Source: an uncultured Collinsella sp. (lineage in GTDB: Bacteria; Actinomycetota; Coriobacteriia; Coriobacteriales; Coriobacteriaceae). From it: DNA of 25,235 nt. The notes under the pieces are model-generated. The model saw only the letters and a program-made list of their open reading frames with translations, did no database searches and was not told the origin of the DNA. Where the stretch lies: contig UPXY01000024.1 in the NCBI GenBank assembly GCA_900538305.1, positions 1 through 25,235 of the forward strand, in the 5' to 3' direction. The translations under genes were made by a program, and so were the position numbers. This document shows, piece by piece, positions 1 to 6,524 of the stretch; position 1 is the stretch's first letter; every line of letters begins with the position of its first letter.

Positions 1-31
1 ATGTAAAAAAGTCGCTGGGGTTATTTTACAT
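1..31 (-). repeat. Copy of the CCCCAGCGACTTTTTT repeat unit, at the window edge
   Basis: Read on the minus strand this is the same unit that builds the palindromes at 13524-13663 and 20652-20882, with matching ends (ATGTAAAA and TTTTTTACAT). The window starts at its edge, so the partner arm is probably just outside. It lies next to a GGGGACGG-type arm at 37-64, as in the nested element near 20652. It begins about 45 bases past the 3' end of rnpB. Identity with the other copies is seen directly; the missing partner is inferred. Confidence 0.85.
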
Positions 32-36
32 GCGAC

Positions 37-64
37 ACGAACGTACCCGTCCCCAAAGTGACGC
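37..64. repeat. Single arm of the GGGGACGG inverted-repeat module
   Basis: These 28 bases match the right arm of the inverted repeat at 2492-2519 at 26 of 28 positions. Both contain CCGTCCCC or a one-base variant context. No complementary left arm is present inside the window, so it is either solitary or the outer arm of a composite palindrome that also includes the unit at 1-31. Confidence 0.75.
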
Positions 65-75
65 GACAAAGGAAT

Positions 76-445
76 ACGAAGCGAGCCGGTAAGCCGGGTT
101 CTGTCGGGGACGGTCATTTATCTTGGCAATCGCGTTACCGCGCTGCTCTACGCACGCCACCCGGGCGCAGGCCGGGCCGACCTATCGCGCCCCTATTCGC
201 GCTTGCTCCGGATGGGGTTTACCAAGCCGCCGCGTCGCCGCGACGCTGGTGGTCTCTTACACCACCGTTTCAGCTTTTCCCTTTACGCGCCGAGTCAGCA
301 CGCAGGTGGGAGTCTTCTTTTCTGCGGCACTTTCCGTCGGGTCGCCCCGCCTGGCCGTTAGCCAGCATCCTGCCCTGTGGAGCCCGGACTTTCCTCACGC
401 GGCGCGGGATAAACCCAGCCGCGCGCGACCGTCTGGCTCGCTTCG
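76..445 (-). ncRNA. rnpB: RNase P RNA (bacterial type A)
   Basis: This is the catalytic RNA of ribonuclease P, which removes the 5' leader of tRNA precursors. On the minus strand it has the conserved 5' block GAGGAAAGTCCGGGCTCC (around 382-399), the GGTAAACCCCATCC-like segment near 210-225, and the 3' block ACAGAACCCGGCTTA (near 90-104). The ends were placed by the P1 helix: CGAAGCGAGCC at the 5' end pairs with GGCTCGCTTCG at the 3' end. The length of about 370 nt fits the family. Exact ends are uncertain by a few bases. Confidence 0.93.
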
Positions 446-453
446 CAGGCGGT

Positions 454-462
454 ATTGTAGCA
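454..462 (-). promoter_or_regulatory. Extended -10 element of the rnpB promoter
   Basis: The minus strand reads TGCTACAAT (extended -10, TGN plus TACAAT) about seven bases before the inferred 5' end of RNase P RNA. No good -35 hexamer is seen at 16-18 bases, as expected when an extended -10 is used. The same nine bases occur upstream of pgeF. Confidence 0.55.
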
Positions 463-502
463 CGTGCGGCGGGTCGATGGAGTCGGGCTCATCTGGGTCA
501 GC

Positions 503-535
503 AAAAAGGGCGACCCATCATGTGATGAGTCGCCC
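503..535 (-). terminator. Rho-independent terminator between fucO and rnpB
   Basis: On the minus strand GGGCGAC and GTCGCCC form the base of a hairpin whose upper part also pairs (508-535). It is followed directly by five T (507-503). It would end the fucO transcript just before the rnpB promoter. Confidence 0.85.
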
Positions 536-544
536 GATGGCAAG

Positions 545-575
545 ATGTTAAAAAACCCCTGGGGTTATTTCACCT
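545..575 (-). repeat. Degenerate copy of the CCCCAGCG...TTTTTT repeat unit
   Basis: The stretch shares ATGT, the A-run and an identical 12-base block (CTGGGGTTATTT) with the unit at 1-31, but the middle GTCG has become CCC. It starts directly after the fucO stop codon. On the minus strand it reads AACCCCAGGGG followed by six T, so it may act as a weak extra terminator. Relationship to the family is likely but not certain. Confidence 0.5.
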
Positions 576-1736
576 TTACGCCATGATCTTCTTGAAGAGC
601 TCCACGACGGTGGCGTGGTCAGCCTCGCGCGGGTTACCGGGATAGCAGGCATCCGCGAGCGCGTCGTCTGCGATCTGGTCGAGCTCGTCGGCCTTGATGG
701 CCTCGCAGACCTTCGGGATCTCGACGTCCTCGGAAAGCTGACGCACGGCGGCGATGGCGGCGTCGGCTGCCTCGTCCACGCTCATGCCCGTGGTATCGAC
801 GCCCATGGCGACAGCGACGTCGGCCAGGCGCTCAGCCACGACGGGCTTATTGAATTCCATGGCGATGGGCAGGAGCATCGCGCAGGCCACGCCATGCGGC
901 GTGTCATAGTGCGCGGAAAGCGTATGCGCCATGGCATGATCGATGCCGAGGCCCACGTTCGAGAAGCCCATGCCGGCGATGTACTGGCCAAGTGCCATGC
1001 CCTCACGGCCGGAACCAGGGGTGCCGCTCTTGGCCTCGGCCACGGCATCGCGCAGATGCTTCGAGATGAGCTCGATCGCTTTGAGATGGAACATGTCGGA
1101 CATCTCCCAGGCACCCTTCGTGGTGTAGCCCTCGATGGCGTGCGTGAGCGCGTCCATGCCGGTCGCAGCGGTGAGACCTGCAGGCATGGTGGCCATCATG
1201 TCGGGATCGACGACGGCGATGATGGGCATGTCGTGCGGGTCGACGCACACGAACTTGCGCATGCGCTCGGTATCAGTGATCACGTAGTTGATCGTGACCT
1301 CAGCTGCGGTGCCGGCGGTGGTGGGAACGGCGATGATCGGCGTACAGGGGTTCTTCGTGGGCGCGGTGCCCTCGAGCGAGCGCACATCCTCGAACTCGGG
1401 GTTCGCGATGATGATGCCGATAGCCTTGGAGGTATCCATGGAGGAGCCGCCGCCGATGGCGACGATGCAGTCCGCACCGCTCGCCTTGAAAGCCTCGACA
1501 CCGTGCTTCACGTTCTCGATGGTGGGATTCGGTTTGATATCGGAATAGACCTCATAGGGAATCTGCGCGGCATCGAGCAGATCGGTCACCTTGGCGGTGA
1601 TACCGAACTTCACAAGGTCGGGGTCGGATGCGACGAACGCCTTCTTGAACCCGCGCGCCTGAATCTCGTTCGGAATCTCGGCGATGGCGCCGGAGCCATG
1701 ATACGAGGTCTCATTGAGCATGAAACGCTGAGCCAT
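576..1736 (-). CDS. fucO: Iron-containing alcohol dehydrogenase, lactaldehyde reductase (FucO-like)
   Basis: This is a group III metal-dependent alcohol dehydrogenase of 386 residues, the usual family length. It is very close to Escherichia coli FucO, which reduces L-lactaldehyde to 1,2-propanediol with NADH during fucose or rhamnose fermentation. Visible features are the nucleotide-binding GGGSSMD near residues 95-101, the TTAGTAAEVT block near 139-148, and four metal ligands at D195, H199, H267 and H281 (MDALTHAIE, DHAMAH, DTPHG). The start is at 1736, not at an upstream in-frame codon, because AAAGGAGGG lies 8 bases before this ATG. It is divergent from a nitroreductase gene, and a palindrome sits directly against its ribosome binding site. 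Function in the cytoplasm is well supported; the true substrate (lactaldehyde or another short aldehyde) is inferred. Confidence 0.9.
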   Translation of the reverse strand: MAQRFMLNETSYHGSGAIAEIPNEIQARGFKKAFVASDPDLVKFGITAKVTDLLDAAQIPYEVYSDIKPNPTIENVKHGVEAFKASGADCIVAIGGGSSMDTSKAIGIIIANPEFEDVRSLEGTAPTKNPCTPIIAVPTTAGTAAEVTINYVITDTERMRKFVCVDPHDMPIIAVVDPDMMATMPAGLTAATGMDALTHAIEGYTTKGAWEMSDMFHLKAIELISKHLRDAVAEAKSGTPGSGREGMALGQYIAGMGFSNVGLGIDHAMAHTLSAHYDTPHGVACAMLLPIAMEFNKPVVAERLADVAVAMGVDTTGMSVDEAADAAIAAVRQLSEDVEIPKVCEAIKADELDQIADDALADACYPGNPREADHATVVELFKKIMA

Positions 1737-1750
1737 AAGAACTTCCCTCC

Positions 1751-1768
1751 TTTGGCCGTTCGGCCAAA
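1751..1768 (-). promoter_or_regulatory. Perfect palindrome abutting the fucO ribosome binding site
   Basis: TTTGGCC, GTTC and GGCCAAA form a perfect 7-bp-arm inverted repeat. On the minus strand its last AAA belongs to the AAAGGAGGG Shine-Dalgarno sequence of fucO. It could be an operator or an RNA hairpin that affects ribosome access. No terminator T-run follows. Confidence 0.5.
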
Positions 1769-1856
1769 ACACCTTGCGAGCAGCGCCGTCTCGCCGCCGC
1801 ATTTCTCCATCTCTGTTGTAACCAGAAGCACGCCCTTCTATTCGCATGAATCGGCA

Positions 1857-1862
1857 TACAAT
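1857..1862 (+). promoter_or_regulatory. Candidate -10 for the nitroreductase gene
   Basis: TACAAT lies 35 bases before the nitroreductase start, in the 161-bp divergent gap with fucO. No convincing -35 hexamer is seen upstream. No clear fucO promoter is visible in the same gap. Confidence 0.3.
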
Positions 1863-1897
1863 ACGAACAGGATATGTTGCAAAGAAAGGATGCCGCC

Positions 1898-2425
1898 ATG
1901 TCGTTTGCAGAACTCACCAGAACCCGGTTTTCATGTCGCACCTATCAAGATCGCCCTGTCGAAGACAGCGTGCTCAACGCCGTAATCGAGGCCGGGCGCA
2001 TCGCACCTTCCGCGCACAACAACCACCCGACCCGGCTCATCGCGTGCACAACACCCGCTATGCTCGAGAAGGCCGCCCTCGCGGCTCCCCGTTTCACTCG
2101 CGAAGGCAGCATATTCGGCGCGCCCGTGGTGCTCATCGCGTGCGCGGTCGAGGACGACGCCTGGGTGCGCTCGTTCGACGGTATGAACGCCTCGCTCATC
2201 GACACGTCGATCGTGGTCGACCAGATGATGATGCAGGCAACGGAGCTCGGCCTGGGCACGTGCTGGGTATGCATGTTCGACCCCGAAGTCGTTGCAAGGG
2301 CATTCGAGCTGCCCGAAGGCATGAAGCCCGTCTCAATGCCCACGGTTGGCTACCCTGCCGAGGAGATCGCTTCCGCTGAAAAGCGCGAAGCCCGCCGCAT
2401 CTCCCGGGAAGACTTCCTCCTCTAA
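1898..2425 (+). CDS. Nitroreductase family FMN-dependent oxidoreductase
   Basis: This is a 175-residue protein of the nitroreductase superfamily, FMN enzymes that pass electrons from NAD(P)H to nitro compounds, quinones or similar acceptors. Visible features are the N-terminal RTRFSCRTY motif (residues 8-16, with R10 and R14 expected to contact the FMN phosphate), the following AGRIAPSAHNNHP segment, and the family helix DTSIVVDQMMMQATELGLGTCWV, near residues 99-121. The length fits the short family members. The start at 1898 is preceded by AAAGGA. It is the only plus-strand gene in the window and is divergent from fucO. The exact substrate cannot be read from sequence. Confidence 0.85.
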   Translation: MSFAELTRTRFSCRTYQDRPVEDSVLNAVIEAGRIAPSAHNNHPTRLIACTTPAMLEKAALAAPRFTREGSIFGAPVVLIACAVEDDAWVRSFDGMNASLIDTSIVVDQMMMQATELGLGTCWVCMFDPEVVARAFELPEGMKPVSMPTVGYPAEEIASAEKREARRISREDFLL

Positions 2426-2451
2426 CCTGGCACTTCGTCCGCCTCACCGTT

Positions 2452-2519
2452 GCGTCGCTTTGGGGACGGATGCGTTCGTGGCGATTTCGATACGAACGTA
2501 GCCGTCCCCAACGTGACGC
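2452..2519. repeat. Imperfect inverted repeat with GGGGACGG core
   Basis: The arms are 2452-2479 and 2492-2519, 28 bases each, matching at 24 positions, with a 12-base loop. Each arm holds GGGGACGG (or its complement) and ends in GCGTC. The right arm is nearly identical to 37-64. It lies in the gap between the convergent nitroreductase and pspA genes. No T-run follows either arm, so it is not a plain terminator. Confidence 0.85.
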
Positions 2520-2542
2520 CCGAAATAACGCGACACACGAGG

Positions 2543-2579
2543 AAAAACGGCCGGCATGGAAACAATCCATGCCGGCCGT
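2543..2579 (-). terminator. Rho-independent terminator after pspA
   Basis: A perfect 13-bp stem (ACGGCCGGCATGG and its complement, 2547-2579) with a 7-base loop is followed on the minus strand by five T. It ends the TPM-like/pspA transcript 25 bases after the pspA stop. Confidence 0.93.
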
Positions 2580-2603
2580 CCAGACTCTATGGTTAACCGT
2601 GGG

Positions 2604-3284
2604 CTACAGGCCCATCTCGGCCTTGAGCTTGGCGAGCTCCTCGTCAACGGCGGCGGTGGAACCGGCGTTCGCGTACTTCTTCTCCAGATCCTCGGCGGCG
2701 TCGCCAGAATCGGCATTGAGCTCGCTCATAGCGTTCGAGCGGTCGAGCATCTCGTCGGCCTTCTGCTCCATGCGGTCGAACGCGCTCATGGCAGCTGCGG
2801 CGCTATCGCCCGCGGAGCTCACCGCGTTGACCTTGTCCTGCGTCTTCGCGACGGCAACCTTCGCCTTGATCGCCTCGCGGCGACCCTTCAGCGTCTCGAT
2901 GTCGGAAACGAGCTTGTCGTGCATCTCACGCATCTTGGAAGCGTTCTCGTGGGCGGCGTCGGCAGCCTGCGCAAGGCTCTCGCCCTTGGCAACGAGTTGC
3001 TGCTTCTTCGCGAGAAACGTGCGGGCGTCACCCTCGTTACCAGCTTTGAGCGCCTGGCGCGCGAGGTCGTCGTACTTCTCGATCTCGTCCTTGTTCTCCT
3101 CGACGAGGCGCTTGGTGCGGGTCTCCTCAGCCATCACGCCGGCAGTCTCCTGCTTGACCTCGGCAAGCGACTCCGTAAGGTCGCGCAGATACTGATCGAC
3201 CATCTTCGCGGGGTCTTCCGCTTTGTCGAGAAGGTCGTTGATGTTCGCCTTGATGATATCGGCGAAGCGATCGAGCATGCCCAT
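2604..3284 (-). CDS. pspA: PspA/IM30 family membrane-stress protein
   Basis: This 226-residue protein is almost entirely predicted coiled coil, with the family N-terminus MGMLDRFADIIKANINDLL and the conserved DPAKMVDQYLRDL near residues 24-36. PspA/Vipp1 proteins are ESCRT-III-like and polymerise on the inner face of the cytoplasmic membrane to protect it under stress. AAGGAG precedes the ATG by 7 bases. It lies 94 bases after a TPM-like membrane protein gene and shares its terminator, so the two probably form one operon. The C-terminal region contains EDLEKKYA (198-205), a motif repeated in the neighbour, and ends VDEELAKLKAEMGL. Family assignment is firm; a link with the neighbour is inferred. 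Confidence 0.93.
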   Translation of the reverse strand: MGMLDRFADIIKANINDLLDKAEDPAKMVDQYLRDLTESLAEVKQETAGVMAEETRTKRLVEENKDEIEKYDDLARQALKAGNEGDARTFLAKKQQLVAKGESLAQAADAAHENASKMREMHDKLVSDIETLKGRREAIKAKVAVAKTQDKVNAVSSAGDSAAAAMSAFDRMEQKADEMLDRSNAMSELNADSGDAAEDLEKKYANAGSTAAVDEELAKLKAEMGL

Positions 3285-3378
3285 GATGAAACTCCTTCTA
3301 ACTCATACCGGGTTCGCCCCGGCCACGCGGCGACGTGCGCCGTTTCTACCCTTGTACCCTTCCGCAGACATCCGCGCT

Positions 3379-4437
3379 TTACGCATCGTCGTCGGAGGAA
3401 TCTGAATACTTCTTCTCCAGATCCTCCAGCTCACTGTCGCCGAAGCTCTCAAGCGGCGTCTCGAGCACCTCCTGCAGACGCTCGGCTTCACGCTCCTTCG
3501 AGGCACGATACTTCTTGACACCTGTGAAGACGAGCATGGCGACGATGACCACCGCCGCGCAGATCGCAACGTAAACCACCGGTGAAGTCGTCTTCGACAT
3601 GATGCGCTCGCCGGTATCGGCGAATGCACGCGAGAAGATCTCCTCCTCGGAAAGCGACAGATCCTGGTAGTACCGGTCGAGGTAATCGGAGAGGATGCCG
3701 ATCGCCTCGCTATCCATGATGGTCTTGGCCTGGCTGCCCACCGCGTACCCGCAGCTAAAGGATCCCTGGCCATCGTCGCAGAACACAAGCAGGAAATGCG
3801 CCTCATCGTCGAAGAGCTCGTCATAGAGCTCGTTCGCCATGTTTCCAAGTTCAGCGGTCGAGGTCACGCTTCCGTTGGGCAGGATATAGACGAAGGGCTC
3901 CACGCCCGTCTCGGCATAGAACACCTCCATGCCGCGCTCGAACTCGTTCACGTCGCCGATCCAGCCGCCGTCCTCATCTACATAGTGGACAGGCGAGGTC
4001 TGCGCGGCACCGGCCGGCAGGGGTTCGCGATCGACCGTGGAGGCGGCGATATCGGTGGAGAACGTACTCGAAGAGCAGAAGGTCAGGCCGCCACCCAGCG
4101 CACCGAAGAATGCCACGAGCACCATGATGAGGATGACCATGCCCATGAATGTGCCGCAACCGGTACCGCAGCCACCCGCTCCGTTACCTGAGCCGCCACC
4201 CTGCGAACCGCCGGAGCCACGCCCCAGGCCGTAACCGGCCATGAATGGCCAGAAGCTGCCGCCCCCTCCATAATGGACATGCGGGCGCGGCGGACGAAAC
4301 CCTCCGAAGCCGCCCGAACGACCGCCGCTACGGCCGTGGCCTCCGCCCCCAGAGAAGCCGCCGAACGACCGGCCACCGCCCGAGAAGCCTCCACTGCGGC
4401 CGCCGCCTGATCTTCCGCCACCAAACGACCTGCCCAT
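3379..4437 (-). CDS. Glycine-rich TPM-like two-span membrane protein
   Basis: The protein has 352 residues. Residues 1 to about 90 are Gly/Ser/Arg rich with repeated RSGGF and RSFGG. A first membrane span lies near 98-120, then an outer soluble domain at about 130-285, a second span near 286-308, and an acidic tail. The soluble domain resembles the TPM (YgcG/Psb32) fold: a FVYILPNGS strand, a NELYDELF helix and HFLLVFCDDGQGSF followed by CGYAVG. This similarity was judged by eye and is moderate. The start at 4437 is preceded by GGAGGGG, which excludes an in-frame codon upstream. The tail has EDLEKKYS (338-345), also found in PspA encoded next. A role with PspA at the membrane is inference. 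Confidence 0.7.
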   Translation of the reverse strand: MGRSFGGGRSGGGRSGGFSGGGRSFGGFSGGGGHGRSGGRSGGFGGFRPPRPHVHYGGGGSFWPFMAGYGLGRGSGGSQGGGSGNGAGGCGTGCGTFMGMVILIMVLVAFFGALGGGLTFCSSSTFSTDIAASTVDREPLPAGAAQTSPVHYVDEDGGWIGDVNEFERGMEVFYAETGVEPFVYILPNGSVTSTAELGNMANELYDELFDDEAHFLLVFCDDGQGSFSCGYAVGSQAKTIMDSEAIGILSDYLDRYYQDLSLSEEEIFSRAFADTGERIMSKTTSPVVYVAICAAVVIVAMLVFTGVKKYRASKEREAERLQEVLETPLESFGDSELEDLEKKYSDSSDDDA

Positions 4438-4565
4438 AGCGCTCCCCTCCACCAGCCTTTGGCTGAACGGTAGTTCGATATCGAAACCATTATGCCCGAG
4501 CATGCGGACAACGAACGCGAAACCTTGAGAAGAATCGCTGAATGCCGGAACTGCAAACCTAGAAG

Positions 4566-4599
4566 CAAAGAAAAGAGCCCTGGCGGCAACCAGGGCTCT
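4566..4599 (-). terminator. Rho-independent terminator after divIVA
   Basis: AGAGCCCTGG, a six-base loop and its exact complement (4574-4599) are followed on the minus strand by a T-rich tract (TTTCTTTG). It separates divIVA from the TPM-like/pspA pair. Confidence 0.88.
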
Positions 4600-4656
4600 T
4601 CAGGAAGCAAAAGGTTGATGTATCGCGCGCACAGAAAGCGCCGGACACAGCGGTGG

Positions 4657-5334
4657 CTAGTCCAGATCGTCCACGCCGAAGTTGTCGAGCGGAGCGAACG
4701 GGTCGGCTACCGGCGCAGGCTCGGGAACGGCAGGAGCAGCGACCACCGGCGAAGCCGCGGGAGCTACCGCAGCGGAGCCCACCGGCGTCGAGGAGACCAT
4801 GAGGTCGGACGGGAACGAGTTCTGCGCATCGTCCATGAAGTGCTGCAGGAGCTTGAGGTACTCGGCCTTGAAGTCCTCACGGGATGCCTTGAGGCGGTCG
4901 ATCTCCTTGAGCTCCTCCTGCTTCTCCTGAAGCGCCTGGCGAATGACCTCGCGCGCCTTAGCATCGGCCTCGCTGCAGATGTGGTCGGCGTTCTGCTGGG
5001 CCTCGGCCACGATGGCATCGGCGGTCTGCTGCGCGGCGATGAGCGCGGCAGAGATCTGGCGCTCGGATGCGGAGATGCCGGCAGCTTGTAGCGCGACGGG
5101 CTCCGGCGCGGCGGCGGGAGCGGGCATGGCGGCAGCGGAAGCGAGCTGCGCTTGGGCGTCCGCGAGCTCGGCCTCGGTGGCGGTGAGGCGGTTCTTCAGA
5201 TCGTAGATCTTCTGAAGCATCGCATCGACCTCGGTCGCGAGGCGCTCGAGGAACGCGTCGACCTCGCCAGGATCATAGCCGCGGCGAGCCTCGGAAAACA
5301 TCTGCTTCTGGATTTCATCGGGTGTGATGGGCAT
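4657..5334 (-). CDS. divIVA: DivIVA/Wag31 family polar and septal scaffold
   Basis: This 225-residue protein starts with the DivIVA membrane-binding domain: MPITPDEIQKQMF, then RRGYDPGEVDAFLERLATEVD (residues 17-37), the hallmark of the family. A short coiled coil follows (to about 66), then an Ala/Pro linker (about 67-85), a long coiled coil (about 88-165), and a Pro/Ala-rich acidic tail ending DNFGVDDLD. DivIVA senses negative membrane curvature and recruits division or growth machinery. AAGGAG precedes the ATG by 7 bases. The gap to yggT contains a GC-rich hairpin (5361-5374) without a T-run. It is the last gene of the pgeF-yggS-sepF-yggT-divIVA group. Confidence 0.95.
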   Translation of the reverse strand: MPITPDEIQKQMFSEARRGYDPGEVDAFLERLATEVDAMLQKIYDLKNRLTATEAELADAQAQLASAAAMPAPAAAPEPVALQAAGISASERQISAALIAAQQTADAIVAEAQQNADHICSEADAKAREVIRQALQEKQEELKEIDRLKASREDFKAEYLKLLQHFMDDAQNSFPSDLMVSSTPVGSAAVAPAASPVVAAPAVPEPAPVADPFAPLDNFGVDDLD

Positions 5335-5403
5335 ATGGACTCCTTAACCTTGTGGGCGCTGCCCGACTTCGGGCGCACGCGCGCCGCACCCTAACGGCAT
5401 ATC

Positions 5404-5697
5404 CTACACGATTATACCTATTACCAGCTGAGCAACGAGATTCAACGCAATCACCGCAATTACGGGTGAGAAATCGATGCCACCCATGGGAGGGATGAAG
5501 CGCCGGAAGATGCCGAGGTACGGCTCGCAGAGCGACTGCAGCACCAAGCCGATGTCATGGAAGATGCTCCCCTCGCGGATGGGAAACCATGAGAAGAGGA
5601 TGTAGACGAGGATGAGCATCTCGTAGAAATTGACGAGCGTCGATATGAGCTGCGCGATGGAATACGCGTTGAGCGTGAGCGTAGGAATGGGAAACAC
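5404..5697 (-). CDS. yggT: YggT family membrane protein (YlmG)
   Basis: This is a 97-residue protein with two hydrophobic spans (about 13-40 and 75-97) separated by the family loop containing SLCEPYLGIFRRFIPPMGGIDFSP. YggT/YlmG proteins are encoded next to sepF in many Gram-positive bacteria and chloroplast ancestors; their role is linked to division or membrane organisation but is not defined. The only in-frame start before the first span is GTG at 5697. The purine-rich AAGGG directly abuts it, so the ribosome binding site is poorly spaced and the start is less sure than the gene. Confidence 0.9.
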   Translation of the reverse strand: MFPIPTLTLNAYSIAQLISTLVNFYEMLILVYILFSWFPIREGSIFHDIGLVLQSLCEPYLGIFRRFIPPMGGIDFSPVIAVIALNLVAQLVIGIIV

Positions 5698-5730
5698 CCC
5701 TTGGTTATTCGATGGTCTGGCAGACTAGGG

Positions 5731-6459
5731 CTACTTGAGATATCCCGACGTGCGGAGCTTCGCCAAGTCGGATTCCTTGACCTCGCAGCCAGCGGGCAGC
5801 ACCATGAACACGCGATCGCCGATTTCTTTGACCGAGGCGCCCAGACCGCAGGCGAACCCGTAACTGAAGTCGAGGACACGCTTGGCGATCTCGGTGCGCA
5901 CGCCCACGAACACGAGGGCGACCGGCTGCTTCGTCCGTACGCGCCTCACGACGGTCTCAACGTCGTCGTAGCTCTCCGGACGCAGCACGTACGCCGGGAG
6001 CTGCGCGGTCGCGTTCATGATCGAGCTGGCGCGCTCATCGAGGGCAGAGGTCTCGGGCGCGGGTGCCACGGAAGCGCGCTCGCGGCGCATCGCGGCATAG
6101 CTCGACGGGGTATCGTAGGCCCCGGGGCGGTAGGCGTCCTGGCTGCGCGCCGGCGGGTTGTACGTCGTCGCATGGCGATCGGCATCGCCCACGAGCTGGC
6201 CGGAGCGCGTGTAGACCGCGACGGACTCGGCCTCGCCGCGGTGCGTCTGGCCGAGCAATCCGTTCGAAGGCTCCTCACCGTACGAGCCGCGCTGGGCGTC
6301 GTAACCCTGGTACCCGCCGTCTACCGCCTGGAAATCATCCTGGTAGCCGTCCTCGTAATAGCCGTCGTAACCCTCTTCTTCCTCGTAGGGCTCGGAAGCA
6401 TAGGAACCCTGGTTCTGGTTGAAGGGAAGCTTGCTCTTGATGTCGTCTAGGAAGCCCAC
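5731..6459 (-). CDS. sepF: SepF, FtsZ membrane anchor and Z-ring assembly protein
   Basis: The C-terminal SepF domain (about residues 145-230) is clear: AQLPAYVLRPESYDDVETVV, VALVFVGVRTEIAKRVLDF and GFACGLGASVKEIGDRVFMV. The N-terminus GFLDDIKSKLPF is the short amphipathic membrane-binding helix. Between them is a linker of over 100 residues rich in Tyr, Gly, Glu and Asp. SepF binds the FtsZ tail and ties the ring to the membrane, which fits the absence of ftsA. The GTG at 6459 was chosen because GGAGAGG lies 9 bases upstream and the helix begins there; an in-frame ATG 12 codons earlier lacks these features. The product is 242 residues. Confidence 0.93.
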   Translation of the reverse strand: MGFLDDIKSKLPFNQNQGSYASEPYEEEEGYDGYYEDGYQDDFQAVDGGYQGYDAQRGSYGEEPSNGLLGQTHRGEAESVAVYTRSGQLVGDADRHATTYNPPARSQDAYRPGAYDTPSSYAAMRRERASVAPAPETSALDERASSIMNATAQLPAYVLRPESYDDVETVVRRVRTKQPVALVFVGVRTEIAKRVLDFSYGFACGLGASVKEIGDRVFMVLPAGCEVKESDLAKLRTSGYLK

Positions 6460-6524
6460 GTGTTCCAACCTCTCCGCATGATACGATCCGTGCACGTTTG
6501 CAGGATGAGCTGCTCCGTTCGCGT

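Noticed and set aside
106..113. GGGGACGG inside rnpB as another repeat copy
   Set aside because: This position is part of the conserved RNase P RNA sequence before ACAGAACCCGG, so the match to the repeat core is coincidental.
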